DNA from: Adineta ricciae
Lineage: Eukaryota > Rotifera > Eurotatoria > Adinetida > Adinetidae
NCBI GenBank assembly: GCA_905250025.1
Contig: CAJNOJ010000027.1
Coordinates: forward strand, 372,001 to 436,000
Direction: 5' to 3'
Length of the DNA: 64,000 bases
Position numbers and translations under genes: made by a program. The notes below the pieces were generated by a model that was not told where the DNA came from, searched no databases, and saw nothing but the letters and a program-made list of their open reading frames with translations. Every line of letters starts with the position of its first letter. The stretch's first letter is position 1. Below are positions 51,456-62,865 of the stretch, piece after piece.

Positions 51456-53090
51456 ATGGGTCGTAGTCGAGATCGTGAAGGTTCGCTTGCTTCAACTGGC
51501 TCGGGGCGCACAGCACGATCAAAGAAATGGGTATGCGATAGGTTGATTAGGAAAAACAAATATTTGTGTATATTTGACAGGATGGCAATGCTGGTCATCG
51601 ACTTCATTTATCTGACTTACCAGTGGGTGTTAGTAAGCATGAAATCGAAAAAATATTTCGTCCGTATGGCGAATTAAATGAGGTTTGGACTTCAAGTGCA
51701 TGATTGGTCTTGTTTCTATGAATATGAGCAATTGTATAGATTTGGGTCGCGTCGAATCCACCTTGTTTCGCATTTATCAACTTCACTCACCGATCCGATG
51801 GTGAACGTGCAATGAAAGAACTTGACGGAACGTAAGCGAATCGCTCTTTTGAAAATAAGTCCTAAACTTGTTTTTATAGAACTTTAGCTGGTGCAAGAAT
51901 TGGCCTGAGCTGGGCCCGACCACGACACTATGGTGGCCGATCACGTCGCCGTAAATATAATGATGCTGGCTCTCTTTTTTTTTAAAATCTTTATCAATCT
52001 GTTTTATCCAGGCTCACCATCTCCTTATCGACGTAGAGACCGAGACTCTTACAGCAGTCGTCGCCGCCGCTACTCACGGTAATTCGCTTGGCACTAATTT
52101 GTCCTAGAAGTTTCAGTATTCATCCTTGTTCTTAGCTATTGTTTTGATCAATGAGACTTGTGTGTGATATGAGAGAAAGAGAGAGTTTCAATTTGTGTTG
52201 TTCACTCTGCTTGTCGATATATATTTCGTTATTTTTCTAGCTGTTGATGATTACTGGATGAAAATGATTGACGTGGGTGGACTATCAGCAGCAGTGTTTG
52301 AAAATGAATAATGTGGTTTTGTGCTCGAATCTTGTTTCTTTGTTTACTCTTCTCCTTCTCTTCTATTTGTGTATCTTCTACCTAATGGGTGGATCGATGT
52401 CATGTGCTTAGTCACATTCTTTGGCAGAGAAAGAACAAAGGTATGTTATCTGAGTACATCCTTTTTTAAAAAAACAAGTCAACCGATGAATATCCCGCTT
52501 TTTTTAAGTTCAGTTTTAGTTTGTTTTCTTTTTTCTCTGTTGAGAAATATTTTTATTAAAATCGTGCTTTGTACATTATAGAAGCCGTTCGCGTAGCCCA
52601 CACTATCGACGCTCTGGCGATAGCCGCCGACGACGAAGTCCGCGTTCAACATCGCGATCGCCTTCCCGATCACCACGAAGTAACCAATTCTTGTGTCTGT
52701 TCTTACTCAACAATCTTAAATTTTCTCAAACCTCTAGGAAATTCCCGTCGAGATGACCGTCAGAAAACATCGAGACGAGAAGACAACAAACGTCGTCGAC
52801 ATTCTTCGTCACAATCAGATCGTAATTCAAACCATTCACCACGACGAGACAACAAGTAAATAATCGTCTTTATTTTTTCTCATTTATTATACATGTTGTT
52901 GTCTTGCTCTCAGAAGACAATCAACGCGTAGTCCGAGCAACGAACGTCGACGATCAGCGACACCGAATGGTGATCATCATGCGGTTGAAACAGGTGGTAA
53001 TCACGCTGCTGAGTAAGTCAATCATGTGAGGATCGATTTCTTATTCTGCTTATTTTCTCTTCTAGACTTGAAGTCGATGAACAGGATTAA
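51456..53090 (+). CDS. SR splicing factor, SRSF3/7-like, copy 2
   Basis: Paralogue of the gene at 50107. RRM with HRLHLSDLPVGVSKHEIEKI, then LNEIWVASNPPCFAFINF and MKELDGTTLAGARIGLSWAR. A basic stretch (GGRSRRRKYND) leads to a long RS domain (YSRSRSRSPHYRRSGDSRRR; STSRSRSPSRSPR; KRRRHSSSQSDRNSNHSPRR), ending ELEVDEQD. The RS domain is interrupted by a 503-nt intron, 52079-52581, about ten times the local norm, which contains an exon-like cassette. The ATG at 51456 follows an acceptor-like TTGTTGTTCTAG (ending 51412). Paralogues share the RRM intron positions, so they come from a tandem duplication. Confidence 0.88.
52241..52440 (+). other. candidate poison cassette exon in SR gene copy 2
   Basis: Within the 503-nt intron of the SR gene, a polypyrimidine acceptor ATTTTTCTAG ends at 52240 and a canonical donor GTATGT begins at 52441. 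The 200-nt segment between is not a multiple of three. Included after the upstream CG, it reads Arg-Cys-stop within three codons, so inclusion would give a premature stop inside the RS domain. Mammalian SRSF3 and SRSF7 regulate themselves with such cassettes. Existence of the exon is inferred from sites alone. Confidence 0.4.
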
Positions 53091-53886
53091 TAAACTACAC
53101 AAACCGGTATCCGTCGACCACCTGAAAAGACTCGAACTATGTTGTTTTTTTTATGATTGTTTTTTCGAAAATTCTCTTTATCGTAATCCTTTTCTTTTTT
53201 TTCCTTCTTTGTGTTGATCTACCAGAGTTCCTTGCAAGGTGTAATGATATATACTTCTTTAATTTAAACAAGAAACGATATGTGTTTGTTCTTATAGCTA
53301 ATATGAAAGCAAAGAGTTCGTTTTTTTTTTTCGTAATTATTATTGCAAAAAAATAAAACATAAACATCGATACATTTACTGTATGCTGAAAACATCAAGG
53401 CGGAACGATAAGGAGGTGGAGGACGTTTTCGAAAAACTCACCTTGACACTTCCGGGAACTTTCAATGGTGTCGCTAGATGTAAAAACAGAACTTTTCCTT
53501 TCCTCATTCATAGAGATCAGACCATGGAAAAAGAAAAAGCAAATGGAGAACAAGTTGAGAAGAACTTTAATTTTATTTCTATTTCGAACCGAGTTTTTCC
53601 TCCTCTGCTTCTTCTTCGCCAGTTGAAGTTATATTCAATTCTTCGTAAAGTAATCGAGAAGAAAAAAAAACGATAAGAAAAGCAATTGTTATATGAAGTA
53701 TATATCGGTCGGAAAGGTAACAACAGTAAGAAAAGGAAGAGAATTGATTTACCGGCAGTCAAAACGAACGTCGATGACAACGATATAAAACAAAACACGC
53801 ACAGAGTGAGAATGTCTCGTTTTGATTTTAAAGAATTCTTGTTTAGTACTTTAAAAGTCTAGTCAAGCAATTGTCGTTATTTTTAG
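53091..53886. other. intergenic region between SR gene and QRICH2-like gene
   Basis: About 800 nt. AT-rich with poly-T and poly-A tracts; frames on both strands here are low-complexity Lys/Phe runs. AATAAA-like motif near 53353. No gene seen. Confidence 0.45.
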
Positions 53887-56800
53887 ATGACCGATAGACT
53901 TTCGCTTGAACAGTTAGTTCATCTGTCCTTGGGTGATCCCGAGACAGGTGCAGTGAATTTTAACGTACTAAAAACTCTTCTTTTGCAAATGCTTCGTGCA
54001 ATGAATTTATATAATTATAAGCCGATCATGTCCGATGATGATCAACAAACTCTCGAAGAAGCACTATCAACATCGACAAATCAACGCGATGAACTTTCAG
54101 TTAGCAACAATCAAAATGAGATGAAGAAAAAATTACAATTGAATAAACGCGATCGAAGTTCCGATCGTCTCAATACCTTAGAAGAGAAAGTCTTTCGGTT
54201 TGAATCTCAATTGAACGCACTGGATCAAATACCATCCAATGCCGAATTAATCGACCGAGCGAAGCAAATACCAAAGAAGGCCACGGATGAATCTGACCAA
54301 ACAACAGATCGTCAAGGTCCAATATTAGAAGTCTGGCAATATACACAAATGGAAAAACGAATTGAATCAGCTGAAAATGGAATAACACGAGTATGTCGAT
54401 CGCTAGAACTTCTTCAGTTTTCTGTATATCTTCATTCGTTAGCTTGCTTCATTACTTCAAGATCTGTTATCTGATATGAATGATTTGAAAGAATCACATG
54501 AAACATTGCACCGAGCAGCAGATGAACTTAGAACAGCCATCGGAGCGATCGATAAAGATAAACATGAATGGGTACATACAAATATTTTTCTTGATCTAAA
54601 AGTGACTTTCTACTTCAGGCAAACAAATCTGACCTTGCAAATTTGGATGAAAAAATTCGTCATTTGGAGAATTTAATTGTAAGATACGTCTTCGTTTGCA
54701 TTATCAGCTGAACTATTTCCATTTCAGTCCTCGCTACGAGATCGCTTCAATGATTTACCAAAAGAAACTAATACTCTAAATGGGCATGCACCACTCGATT
54801 TGAGCAAATTTGTTACCTGGACTCAATTCGATGGTGCACTCAATGACATTCGGCAATCAATGGAGAAACTTTCCGTACGAGATAACAGTCGATCATCTCC
54901 CGCGCACGGTCAAACAGTAGATAAAATTGATCATGGATTCGAAATTTTCACATTCTGTTTTTTTTTTAATATTTTAGATAATACGAGAAAAGGTAAGCGC
55001 GTAAACATTTCACTTCTTCGATGGAATCAGAAATGGTTTTCTTTGTGCGTAATCACAATCTAAAAATAACTCGTATTTATTTAGGAAGAATTATCAACAG
55101 ATGGATTAGCCGATGTTTTCGAACAACTCCGATCATTAAATGATCGATATGAACAATTGAAAGAATTAACCGATGCACTTGAAGTACAGAATTACTAATG
55201 AATATTCGTCAGAGCAACATTCCGTTTTGTTCTTAGGAAAAAAAGCTCAATCGAGAAGCATTTGATGATTATAAAACAAAACATAATGATTTTCTCGATC
55301 GTCTCGCTGCATTAGAGCGAGATCTAGATGGCATTCGAACGCATGAAACAACCGTAAGTTGTTCTCCTTTCCATTTGCGATGTCAATCATATCGTGAAAT
55401 TGCAGCATAATACGATTTGAAATCTTACAACGAATCATGCTGGTCTTCACGAGTAGATTTGACACCTTCAACCGTGCGTTCACAATCCAAATGAGAGTCA
55501 GACAGAAGAAGAAGAAGAAGGAGTAGAGCAAAAAGAGAAATATATGATTTTGCTAAGCGAGAGAAAGATAGGCTAAATAAGCACGAAGAAAATAGCTTTA
55601 TCATTTTATTCATCATGTTGGCTAACTGAACAAGTAATAAATAGAGCGACAGAATTGAGATAAGAGAGATACAACAGATGTTCTTATATTTTTTTAGCGC
55701 ATGTCAAATATCAACATAGTTCAGAAAAAGTGCGTCTTCCTTCCTTTAACGTCTGCACAAAATCGCATGAATTGGAAAAGATTAGGTGTTCATTTACGTT
55801 ATGTATTTTACCAAATACGAACGTTTAACGAACCCAATATACGTTCATTGCTTCTTAAGTGTGTGTATGTGTTGATACTAAAAAGGGTTTATGAAAAACA
55901 TTTGTGTAGAAAATTTCAACCAATCAAAGATTTATTTGAACTAATTATTGAAATATTGTTTACAACTAATTCGATTGATGATAATCATAAGCGATTATCT
56001 GTAGAACATGCCTTTGTCCTATATTTTTGATTGTTTATCTTTCGTAGAATGCTGTGTCCGCTGGTGATATCAAGAAAGAAAACGCGACTGTACAGGTGCG
56101 GTTGTTTTTGAATGAGATCGTTTTGTTGATTTGCTTTTCCTATAGTCAAGAGCGGACTCATTCGGTGATTTATCCGATTTTCGAACGGCGTTGCAGCGTT
56201 TACGTGAAGATTTGGATCGACTCAAACAACAAATTCAGGATTTAATTAAAAAAGGAAATTTATCAAACGACGAACTTGACGTAAGTTGATATGTCTTTTG
56301 CTTTATGATAAATCATGTGAAATCAAATATTATTCTATTAGACTTTGAAAAAATTAGTTCAACAATTAGATCAAACAAAAGCTGATAAGATCAATGTTAA
56401 TAATGAACTTGATAAGGTAAATATCGACATGAATGATTAGAATAACATTCAATCAACATGCGAATTCTTTCACAGAAAGTAGACAAACGAGATTTGGACA
56501 CTCGAGTTTTGAAAAAAGATTTCAAAGCTGCTTGTAATGATCTATCGCAAAATATCAACGATTGTTTGCAGAAATTCCATGTGCATGTATGATGAGAGCC
56601 GCTCGATGTTCGTCTCGATTAATTTTTGCTCGTTGAATCTCTTTTAGGATGACATACAAAAGCAGGACATACAAAAGATCAATCGTGATATAAATGAAAA
56701 ATCAGACCGTGCTGAACTTGATGCACTACGGGATTATGTGGATAAACAAATGAAGAAACTGAAGAAATTAGCGGTAAGTTATACGATCGGGACATTTCAT

Positions 56801-57767
56801 TCTATTTGCACAGATGTAATGTGAGAGATGCTCAGAAACACTCATTTTTGCTTTTTATATATCGGAGTGTAACTGTTTCATATTTTGTGATTGTACAGAA
56901 AGAGCAGCAGCAGCAGACACAACAGCAACATGTCCACGTTATGTCAGAAGATGAGGCGGCTGGTTTACGAAAACAGCTTATTCGTTTTCACTGCATCAGC
57001 TGTGATCGTCCGATTGACGCTCAACCGCACCCGTTCGTGTTCTCATCACATATATTCTTTTTTCTAACCCAATTAAATGTTCTAGACAGCAGCCGAGTCT
57101 ACCCGTAAATCAGGCTATGCGTCCTATCCAGTCACCCCGGCCGTATACAACTTACGAACTGGATCAAATACGGCAATTTCAAAAGAGGTAAACTCATCAT
57201 TCGCCGTTCATTTGATAGTTTTACTGTTGTTATATATATATATATATTCTAGTCAACAGTTTAGTAATGATTTCAGTAGCGGCGTATCGGATGTTTATGC
57301 AGCAATGCGACAATGTGGCGGTTCGCACACAACAACTCTACCATACAAACGTCAAATTAAAACTCAGTAAACAGTTCGTTTCATCGTAAATATGTAACAA
57401 ACTCTCATATTTTAGGCCATCCGTTCCTGAAGAACCCTTACTCACCAGGTAATCAGGCATAGTATATCATTGCTCTTATCAGTACTTAACTGAATTTCCA
57501 TTTAGAAATGAAGTGGATATCAAAGGTCACGATGGTGTCATCTACAAAGGTAGAATTACTGTGGACAAACTACCAGCCGTCGATATGCATAAAAAGAATT
57601 CGGTTGTTTTACTTGCACCTCCGCCGCTACTACGATCTCGTTCCGATCCTCATCATCAATCACCACAGCCACGTGAATCACCCGGTAATGATCAAGATCG
57701 AAATAGTGTCTCGCCTACCATTCCCAGTCTTGGACCAATTATACCTCGAGAGGAATCATTCACATAG
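53887..57767 (+). CDS. QRICH2/C16orf96-like coiled-coil protein (DUF4795)
   Basis: Long coiled-coil protein whose vertebrate relative QRICH2 is needed for sperm flagella. The ATG at 53887 starts MTDRLSLEQLVHLSLGDPE, an N-terminal family motif. Many short exons of heptad-like sequence follow (53.9-56.8 kb), then LRKQLIRFHCISCDRPIDAQ, the DUF4795 CxxC segment, SPRPYTTYELDQIRQFQ, RQCGGSHTTTLPYKR, and EVDIKGHDGVIYKGR, all matching QRICH2 in order. It ends in a Pro/Ser-rich tail. One intron, 55354-56047, is 694 nt. A noncanonical-looking GTTCGTG donor near 57033 is needed to keep the frame. Vertebrate QRICH2 has a much longer Gln-rich front part; this version lacks it. Expected in axonemes or cilia; inferred. 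Confidence 0.83.
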
Positions 57768-57997
57768 AAGCGAAAAAGAACTCTCTCCCGAAAAATTTGC
57801 TTTTCATTTCACTATTGTATTTGCTTATTTTTATATTCACATCATATGCAATATCTTCTTCGCTTGTCATATTTTCTTTTGCACAATTTCAAATTTCTCT
57901 CGTTTTTTTTTACTATTATTGTCTCAATTATGTCTATCTATTTATGCGATGATGAATGAATCGATGGTAATTTCAAACTTGTTTTCTTTCCGTAGAT

Positions 57998-58552
57998 ATG
58001 AAGCGTGTACATACTCTTGAACGAGAGATTATAAAGGAAGATGAAGTGTTTGCACTCGAGAAGCAGGAGGACTCGTTTCCGGTTAAACCTAATTTTAACT
58101 GGAACGAAATCAATCTCGAAGATCTTTTGGAAGTTCATCAACTAAACTCGAATGATTTTTTTGAGCAACTCATAAACTACATTTGCCAGAAGAAACGGAA
58201 AAGTGTTGCTAAACTAGAAGAATCCATAGACAGCGAACACATGTGCTCGTGTGATGGCGATCCTTGGCCTAATGATCAACCAATAGCTAAAATTGAATCG
58301 AACGATAAAACAAGCAATCAATCGAATGATAAATTGTCTTCTTCTTCCTTTAGCATTGAACAAACATCAAACCAGCCAACAGTATATCGTACTGCATCAG
58401 CAATCATTCATTGTCTAATCACTGATGTGCTTAGCAATCGTTTAGCTACTAACGAGCAGTCATTATCTGTCGAAAACATTCTCAGATCATTATTCAAAGT
58501 CGATAAAACTACCTCGACTCATTCGTTACTTTCGATTTCACCTATAGTATAA
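57998..58552 (+). CDS. orphan 184-residue protein
   Basis: Single-exon frame with ATG at 57998, two bases after an acceptor-like TTTTCTTTCCGTAG. It is acidic at the front (IIKEDEVFALEKQEDSFPVK), contains NWNEINLEDLLEVHQLN, a CSC motif, an Asn/Ser-rich middle and a hydrophobic helix near the end (TASAIIHCLITDVL). No known domain recognised. It is 230 nt after the QRICH2-like stop on the same strand; either a second cistron or the next gene with its leader exon further left. Confidence 0.5.
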   Translation: MKRVHTLEREIIKEDEVFALEKQEDSFPVKPNFNWNEINLEDLLEVHQLNSNDFFEQLINYICQKKRKSVAKLEESIDSEHMCSCDGDPWPNDQPIAKIESNDKTSNQSNDKLSSSSFSIEQTSNQPTVYRTASAIIHCLITDVLSNRLATNEQSLSVENILRSLFKVDKTTSTHSLLSISPIV

Positions 58553-60242
58553 ACATTTGATTGCGTATTCGATCAAATCGGAATGTGATCAACGTCGATA
58601 CACGGAAGAAACGATTAAAACACTTATCATACTTGAAGCAATCAATGATTGAAGATCACTAGTCGACCAGCAAGATGCAATAAACCTTTCTCGACGTAAT
58701 TCTATATAAATAATTCATTATATTTTCACACTTTCAAACAACTCATTCGCACTTGCCCTGTTCGTTAAACGCGACTTCTTTTCTTCAATTCATCTATTGT
58801 TTTCTTTTCGTCGTTACAATAAACTGACTCTTCAATTCCTCATCAATGTCCTGTCAATTGAATTGATTTCTCTCGAGGTGACATAAGATTTTCTCAAGGA
58901 AATCGTCACAATAGTCGATCATTTTATTCACATTACATCGCACTACATCAAGAGGCATGACTCGTGCCCTCGCTCGCGTGTGTGACATCATCGAAAGCAA
59001 CTTTAGCAATATCTTCATCTGTAAGTGATGATCATTTTGAACGCGCGCGTTCATGTATGCACTTAGTCAAGCAAATATTTACTCAGTCACTCATCTGCAT
59101 AATCTTTTGATCTGTTGAGCAAAAAAAAAGAAGACGAAATGCCTTGATTCTTACTGATTCGATTGGTGAACAATAACAATTTGAGCCAATGAGAAGAAGA
59201 AAATGTTCTCAAACACCATCTGTTAACTATTCGAACGAGAAACTTCAAATAAGATGAATCACTGGCTAGTCAACAATCAATCGGACATATCTAGATCTCG
59301 AAATGATAACGAAACAAAATTAATCAAATCATATGAACCGTTGACAAATGCAAGCATGTTTATTTTTCGGTTTGATCGTGTCTCATTATCATACAGATCA
59401 AAGTAAATAATATTTTACAAATGAATGAGTAAATAAAACAATCTAAGTTGATTATTGAAATAAAATATTGACAAAGTGAATTTGAACACACGCTGAGAGT
59501 CACAACTATCACATTTCGTGTCTGTTGAATGTATCATCTTGACTGAATTTATCAATTCGATTTGTGTTCTACTTGAAATGTCTCTAGAGAAAAATATTCC
59601 GACAAGTGACAAAAAGAGAAGAATATCATATCTCTGCACGATAGTCACTAAACAATCTTTTTGCTTGGACGTACTTTAGAACTTTTCAAGAGTCTTAGCA
59701 GTCGATTCATCGAAAAACAGAAGCAAACTGATTTCAAATAATAATAAAAAAACGACAAACGTTAGAAAGGAAACATATTAATATCAGCCATTCGATGGTT
59801 AGTACTTCCGCTGTTTGATGCCACGTATTGCATCTGATGCAATCGATATATAGATGAATATCTTCTCACATTATGAACGTCTGTGAGTAGCACTTAGAAG
59901 TGATCGGTTCAAAAAGAACAAAGAAGAAAAAACATGATGACTATGATGTGTTGGCCGTGATGATGATGATGATGATGTCCAGAAACAAGCAACAGTTGTC
60001 GTTTGACACATTGTCTTGATCGGATGCATCGTTGAACAAGATTGGAAAGTAGGTGTGAGGAATCTTTCCAATCAATCGAGAAGAAAAAAAGGAGGAGAAG
60101 AAGACAAGCTGTCACTGGTACAAGTGTTCAGATACTTGACCTAACGTTTTCGTCTGATCTTTTCCGAGATGCATCATCTCACATGTGACAGTCGATAAAA
60201 AAAACCATATAACGGGCGGCAATCATTCTCATTTGACGCACA
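58553..60242. other. intergenic region, no gene seen
   Basis: About 1.7 kb. Mostly AT-rich; CG/GCGCGC run near 59041, repeated GATGAT near 59960-59978. Frames on the minus strand near 59870-60115 are His/Ser-rich shadows of that repeat. No supported gene. Confidence 0.45.
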
Positions 60243-60250
60243 TATATAAA
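60243..60250 (+). promoter_or_regulatory. TATA box for INCENP-like gene, with 5'-leader intron
   Basis: TATATAAA lies about 60 nt before a strong donor GTAAGT at 60312. The matching acceptor is probably TTTTAG ending at 60825, just before the ATG at 60828, giving a leader intron of about 514 nt. Exon identity is inferred. Confidence 0.4.
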
Positions 60251-60827
60251 GCAACAGAGAAGAAAATGATCCGAGTCATTTATCTTCTTTAGTATTCTCA
60301 CGCAAACTTCAGTAAGTAACTTTGATAGAATTTTGCCGTCGGGCGCGAGCGGCGTTTATTTTCTTCGTTGTAAACTTGAGTGAATTAACGAACATTTTAA
60401 CACTAGATTGATAAAGACAAAAACAAAAGTTGACGGGGAGGCATCGAGAAAAGTCTCAATTTCCTTTTTTTCCGCCTACACCTTTTCTCGAAAGGCGTGG
60501 CTTCTCATTTTCGTTTTTTTTTGTGTCTGCCAGTCAAGACAATTAGTTTCGCATGTATACACCTTTCAATGATGAGATTTCAATTCGCATATACGAATCA
60601 ATCATTCGAGTGCTGTGTTAATGATACGTTGAACAGGAGAAAGAGAAAAAGAAAAAAAACGGCAGCAGCATTGCTAATGAGAGAACGAAAGGAGAGGAGA
60701 GGAGAAGAGAGAAGGAGAAAAAAGTTTAACGTTCGAACGGCGGAAACATGGGTCATTCGTTGAATGTTCATTACTTGAAATGAATTGATATTTGTTTTTG
60801 CGTTTTATGAAAATATAGATTTTAGGT

Positions 60828-61631
60828 ATGAAACTTCGTTCACATGAAATCCTTTCTGGGACTAAACATCCAACTCGCTCACCAAATCCATCACGATTCA
60901 AACAAATATTTCAAAAGAAAACTTTGTTCAAGAAAAAAATACAACAGCAACCACACCATCATCATCATGGACTTATTCATACAATTCCTGATTACGTTCG
61001 CAAAAGTGTCTTTCGATTTCTTCTCGAAGTCAAATCGCCTTCTCCGCCTCCATCGACACGAACCGTTCGTCAACAGCCGATGATGGGTATTCAAGCATTA
61101 AAGACAAAAGCTCAACCGAAATATTCACTTCGACTAAGGTGAGATGAATGATAATTGCCTTCCGGCATAATTGTGTTTTTTCAGACAACAACATCAACAA
61201 CAGCCACCAATTGTTGATAAGAATAAACCGTTCGAAGATTATCAACAACAGAATAACTACGACATGACGATTCTACATCTGAATATCGATGACGATGACG
61301 ATGATGATGATGATGATAGTTTGACATTTGCTACGAAAACAAGTACCAATCAAAAGAAACCCATACCACAATGGGCGAGAAGTAATCATATTGATGCAAA
61401 TCGTTTCATTGCAACTAGTCTTCTCTTCGAATTTTAGAAAATGAGCTGCAGATTGCCATTTGTAATCAGTTGTATTTTCATCGAAATCCAAGTGAAATCT
61501 TCGGAGACTCTATGGATTGTTCTCCTGCACATTTGCGTACGATTCTCCACTCGATGTTACCAAAAGTGCAGCTGCTGGATGATAGTTTTCACGAAACTTT
61601 GAACAATAGTAACAAATCTCTATTCATCTGA
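60828..61631 (+). CDS. short INCENP-like protein with IN-box
   Basis: Encodes about 240 residues in three exons. The front part is basic (SRFKQIFQKKTLFKKK) with a His run and IHTIPDYVRKSVFRFLLEV, then a Gln/Asp-rich middle with a run of ten Asp. The C-terminal exons, joined over a 36-nt intron (about 61401-61436), read KKPIPQWARSNHID..., then AICNQLYFHRNPSEIFG and LRTILHSMLPK, which follow the IN-box pattern (IPxWA..., EIFG, L..IF) by which INCENP binds and activates Aurora B kinase. No long coiled-coil or single-helix is seen, and vertebrate INCENP is about four times larger. The TSS kinase motif after the IN-box is not evident. Assignment is by motif; a different IN-box-like protein cannot be excluded. 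Confidence 0.55.
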
Positions 61632-62702
61632 TTATGCGATGTTTTTTGTTTCAGTGTTTTCTTCTGATTGTTATGTAAATATATATATTGAAGAAGAAAA
61701 ACCGAGATGGACTTTTTGATTTTATTCACACATTTCTATTTACCGGATTGTCGGCGGTATTGAGTGAACACGCCTTTGACACCATCACAGAAAGAGAAAA
61801 AACAATAACAACAAGACATTTTCCCAATGTGCCATCAGACAATAAGTTACAAATGAACTGAAGACAATATATAGATATCCATTAGATATGTAAACATCAA
61901 TTGTGTGAAGAAAATGAAAAGGAAAAATTGCTCACTAATCATCAAGCCTTTTGGCAGAATTCGTATGGATCATTAAAGGTTGATCATTTCAGTATTGTTC
62001 AAGTTGATTGATCTATTGTGAAGGAAATGCAAAGTGAAACCGTTGTTTTTCTCACGAGGAAACTTAATGATCAGGAAAAATAGTCGAAATCTGAGAAATT
62101 CAACCATCGGTTACAAATCAATCATAATAAATTATTAAATAAACAGAAGATTAAACAGCAACTAAAGAGGAAGTTTATTAAGGCTTGCCGCTATGTCATC
62201 ACCGTTGATATTGTCAAACATAGAGGCAAGTTCTAATCGAATTATTTGCCGTCTGAATATCTGAGAACATCAACAGATTGTCACTGATCAATAACAGTTG
62301 AATCTGCCGCACAATAATGCCATTGGAATCGTTCCGTCGGCAATGGCACATATCTTACCTATACACGTGTCAATTGGTTCTAATCAAATAAGTGACAGTG
62401 AGACAACAGTACATTCAAATAGCAAAATGACACATTTCACGCTGAACGAGTCAAGTATGTCCACTTCCGACTACAAAGGAATGTCCTGTTGATAAGCGCT
62501 AAGAAAAACAATCATCCCTATGCACATAAGGGAAAAACGACACATTTTAAATAAACACTAAGCCAACGTATGCAGACGAAAGATCGTGGCTGTGTCTTTG
62601 TGTCAGTCAAAGAATGCAAAAAATAGTTTCGTAATATTGATTTTGCCAGGTAGGAGAAGGAAAGCATGATTCATTAGGTGTAAAATTTTGAAAAAAAAGG
62701 TT
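61632..62702. other. intergenic region, no gene seen
   Basis: About 1.07 kb, AT-rich, without a sustained frame. A 64-codon ATG frame at 62298 has Ser/Thr-rich composition and no match. The right end has an eight-A tract at 62692-62699, the terminator of the tRNA-Ile on the opposite strand. Confidence 0.45.
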
Positions 62703-62776
62703 TGGTCCCTATGAGGATCGAACTCATGACCTCCGCGTTATTAGCACGGCGCTCTAACCAGCTGAGCTAAGGGACC
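62703..62776 (-). tRNA. tRNA-Ile (AAT), minus-strand copy
   Basis: Base-for-base identical to the tRNA-Ile at 33582, anticodon AAT, 74 nt with discriminator A. It also shares the AAACC trailer leading into the oligo-T terminator (62692-62699 on the opposite strand). The start of the nucleoside deaminase's 3' end lies 90 nt away on the same strand. Confidence 0.96.
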
Positions 62777-62865
62777 ACATCAGTTTTCATCTCTAAATCT
62801 ATACTAATTTTAATCAGATAAAATACAACAGAAGGAAAAATATGTTTGTGTACGTGTGACACCAT

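Noticed and set aside
55701..56030. 109-codon frame inside the QRICH2 intron as an independent nested gene
   Set aside because: No family match and AT-driven composition; treated only as a possible alternative exon.
58854..59054. Minus-strand 66-codon frame
   Set aside because: No homology and surrounded by noncoding-like sequence; likely chance.
59871..60115. Minus-strand His/Ser-rich frames
   Set aside because: They are translations of a GATGAT simple repeat with no flanking coding signal.
62298..62492. 64-codon Ser/Thr-rich frame between the INCENP-like gene and tRNA-Ile
   Set aside because: Short, no upstream promoter or splice support, and no similarity recognised.
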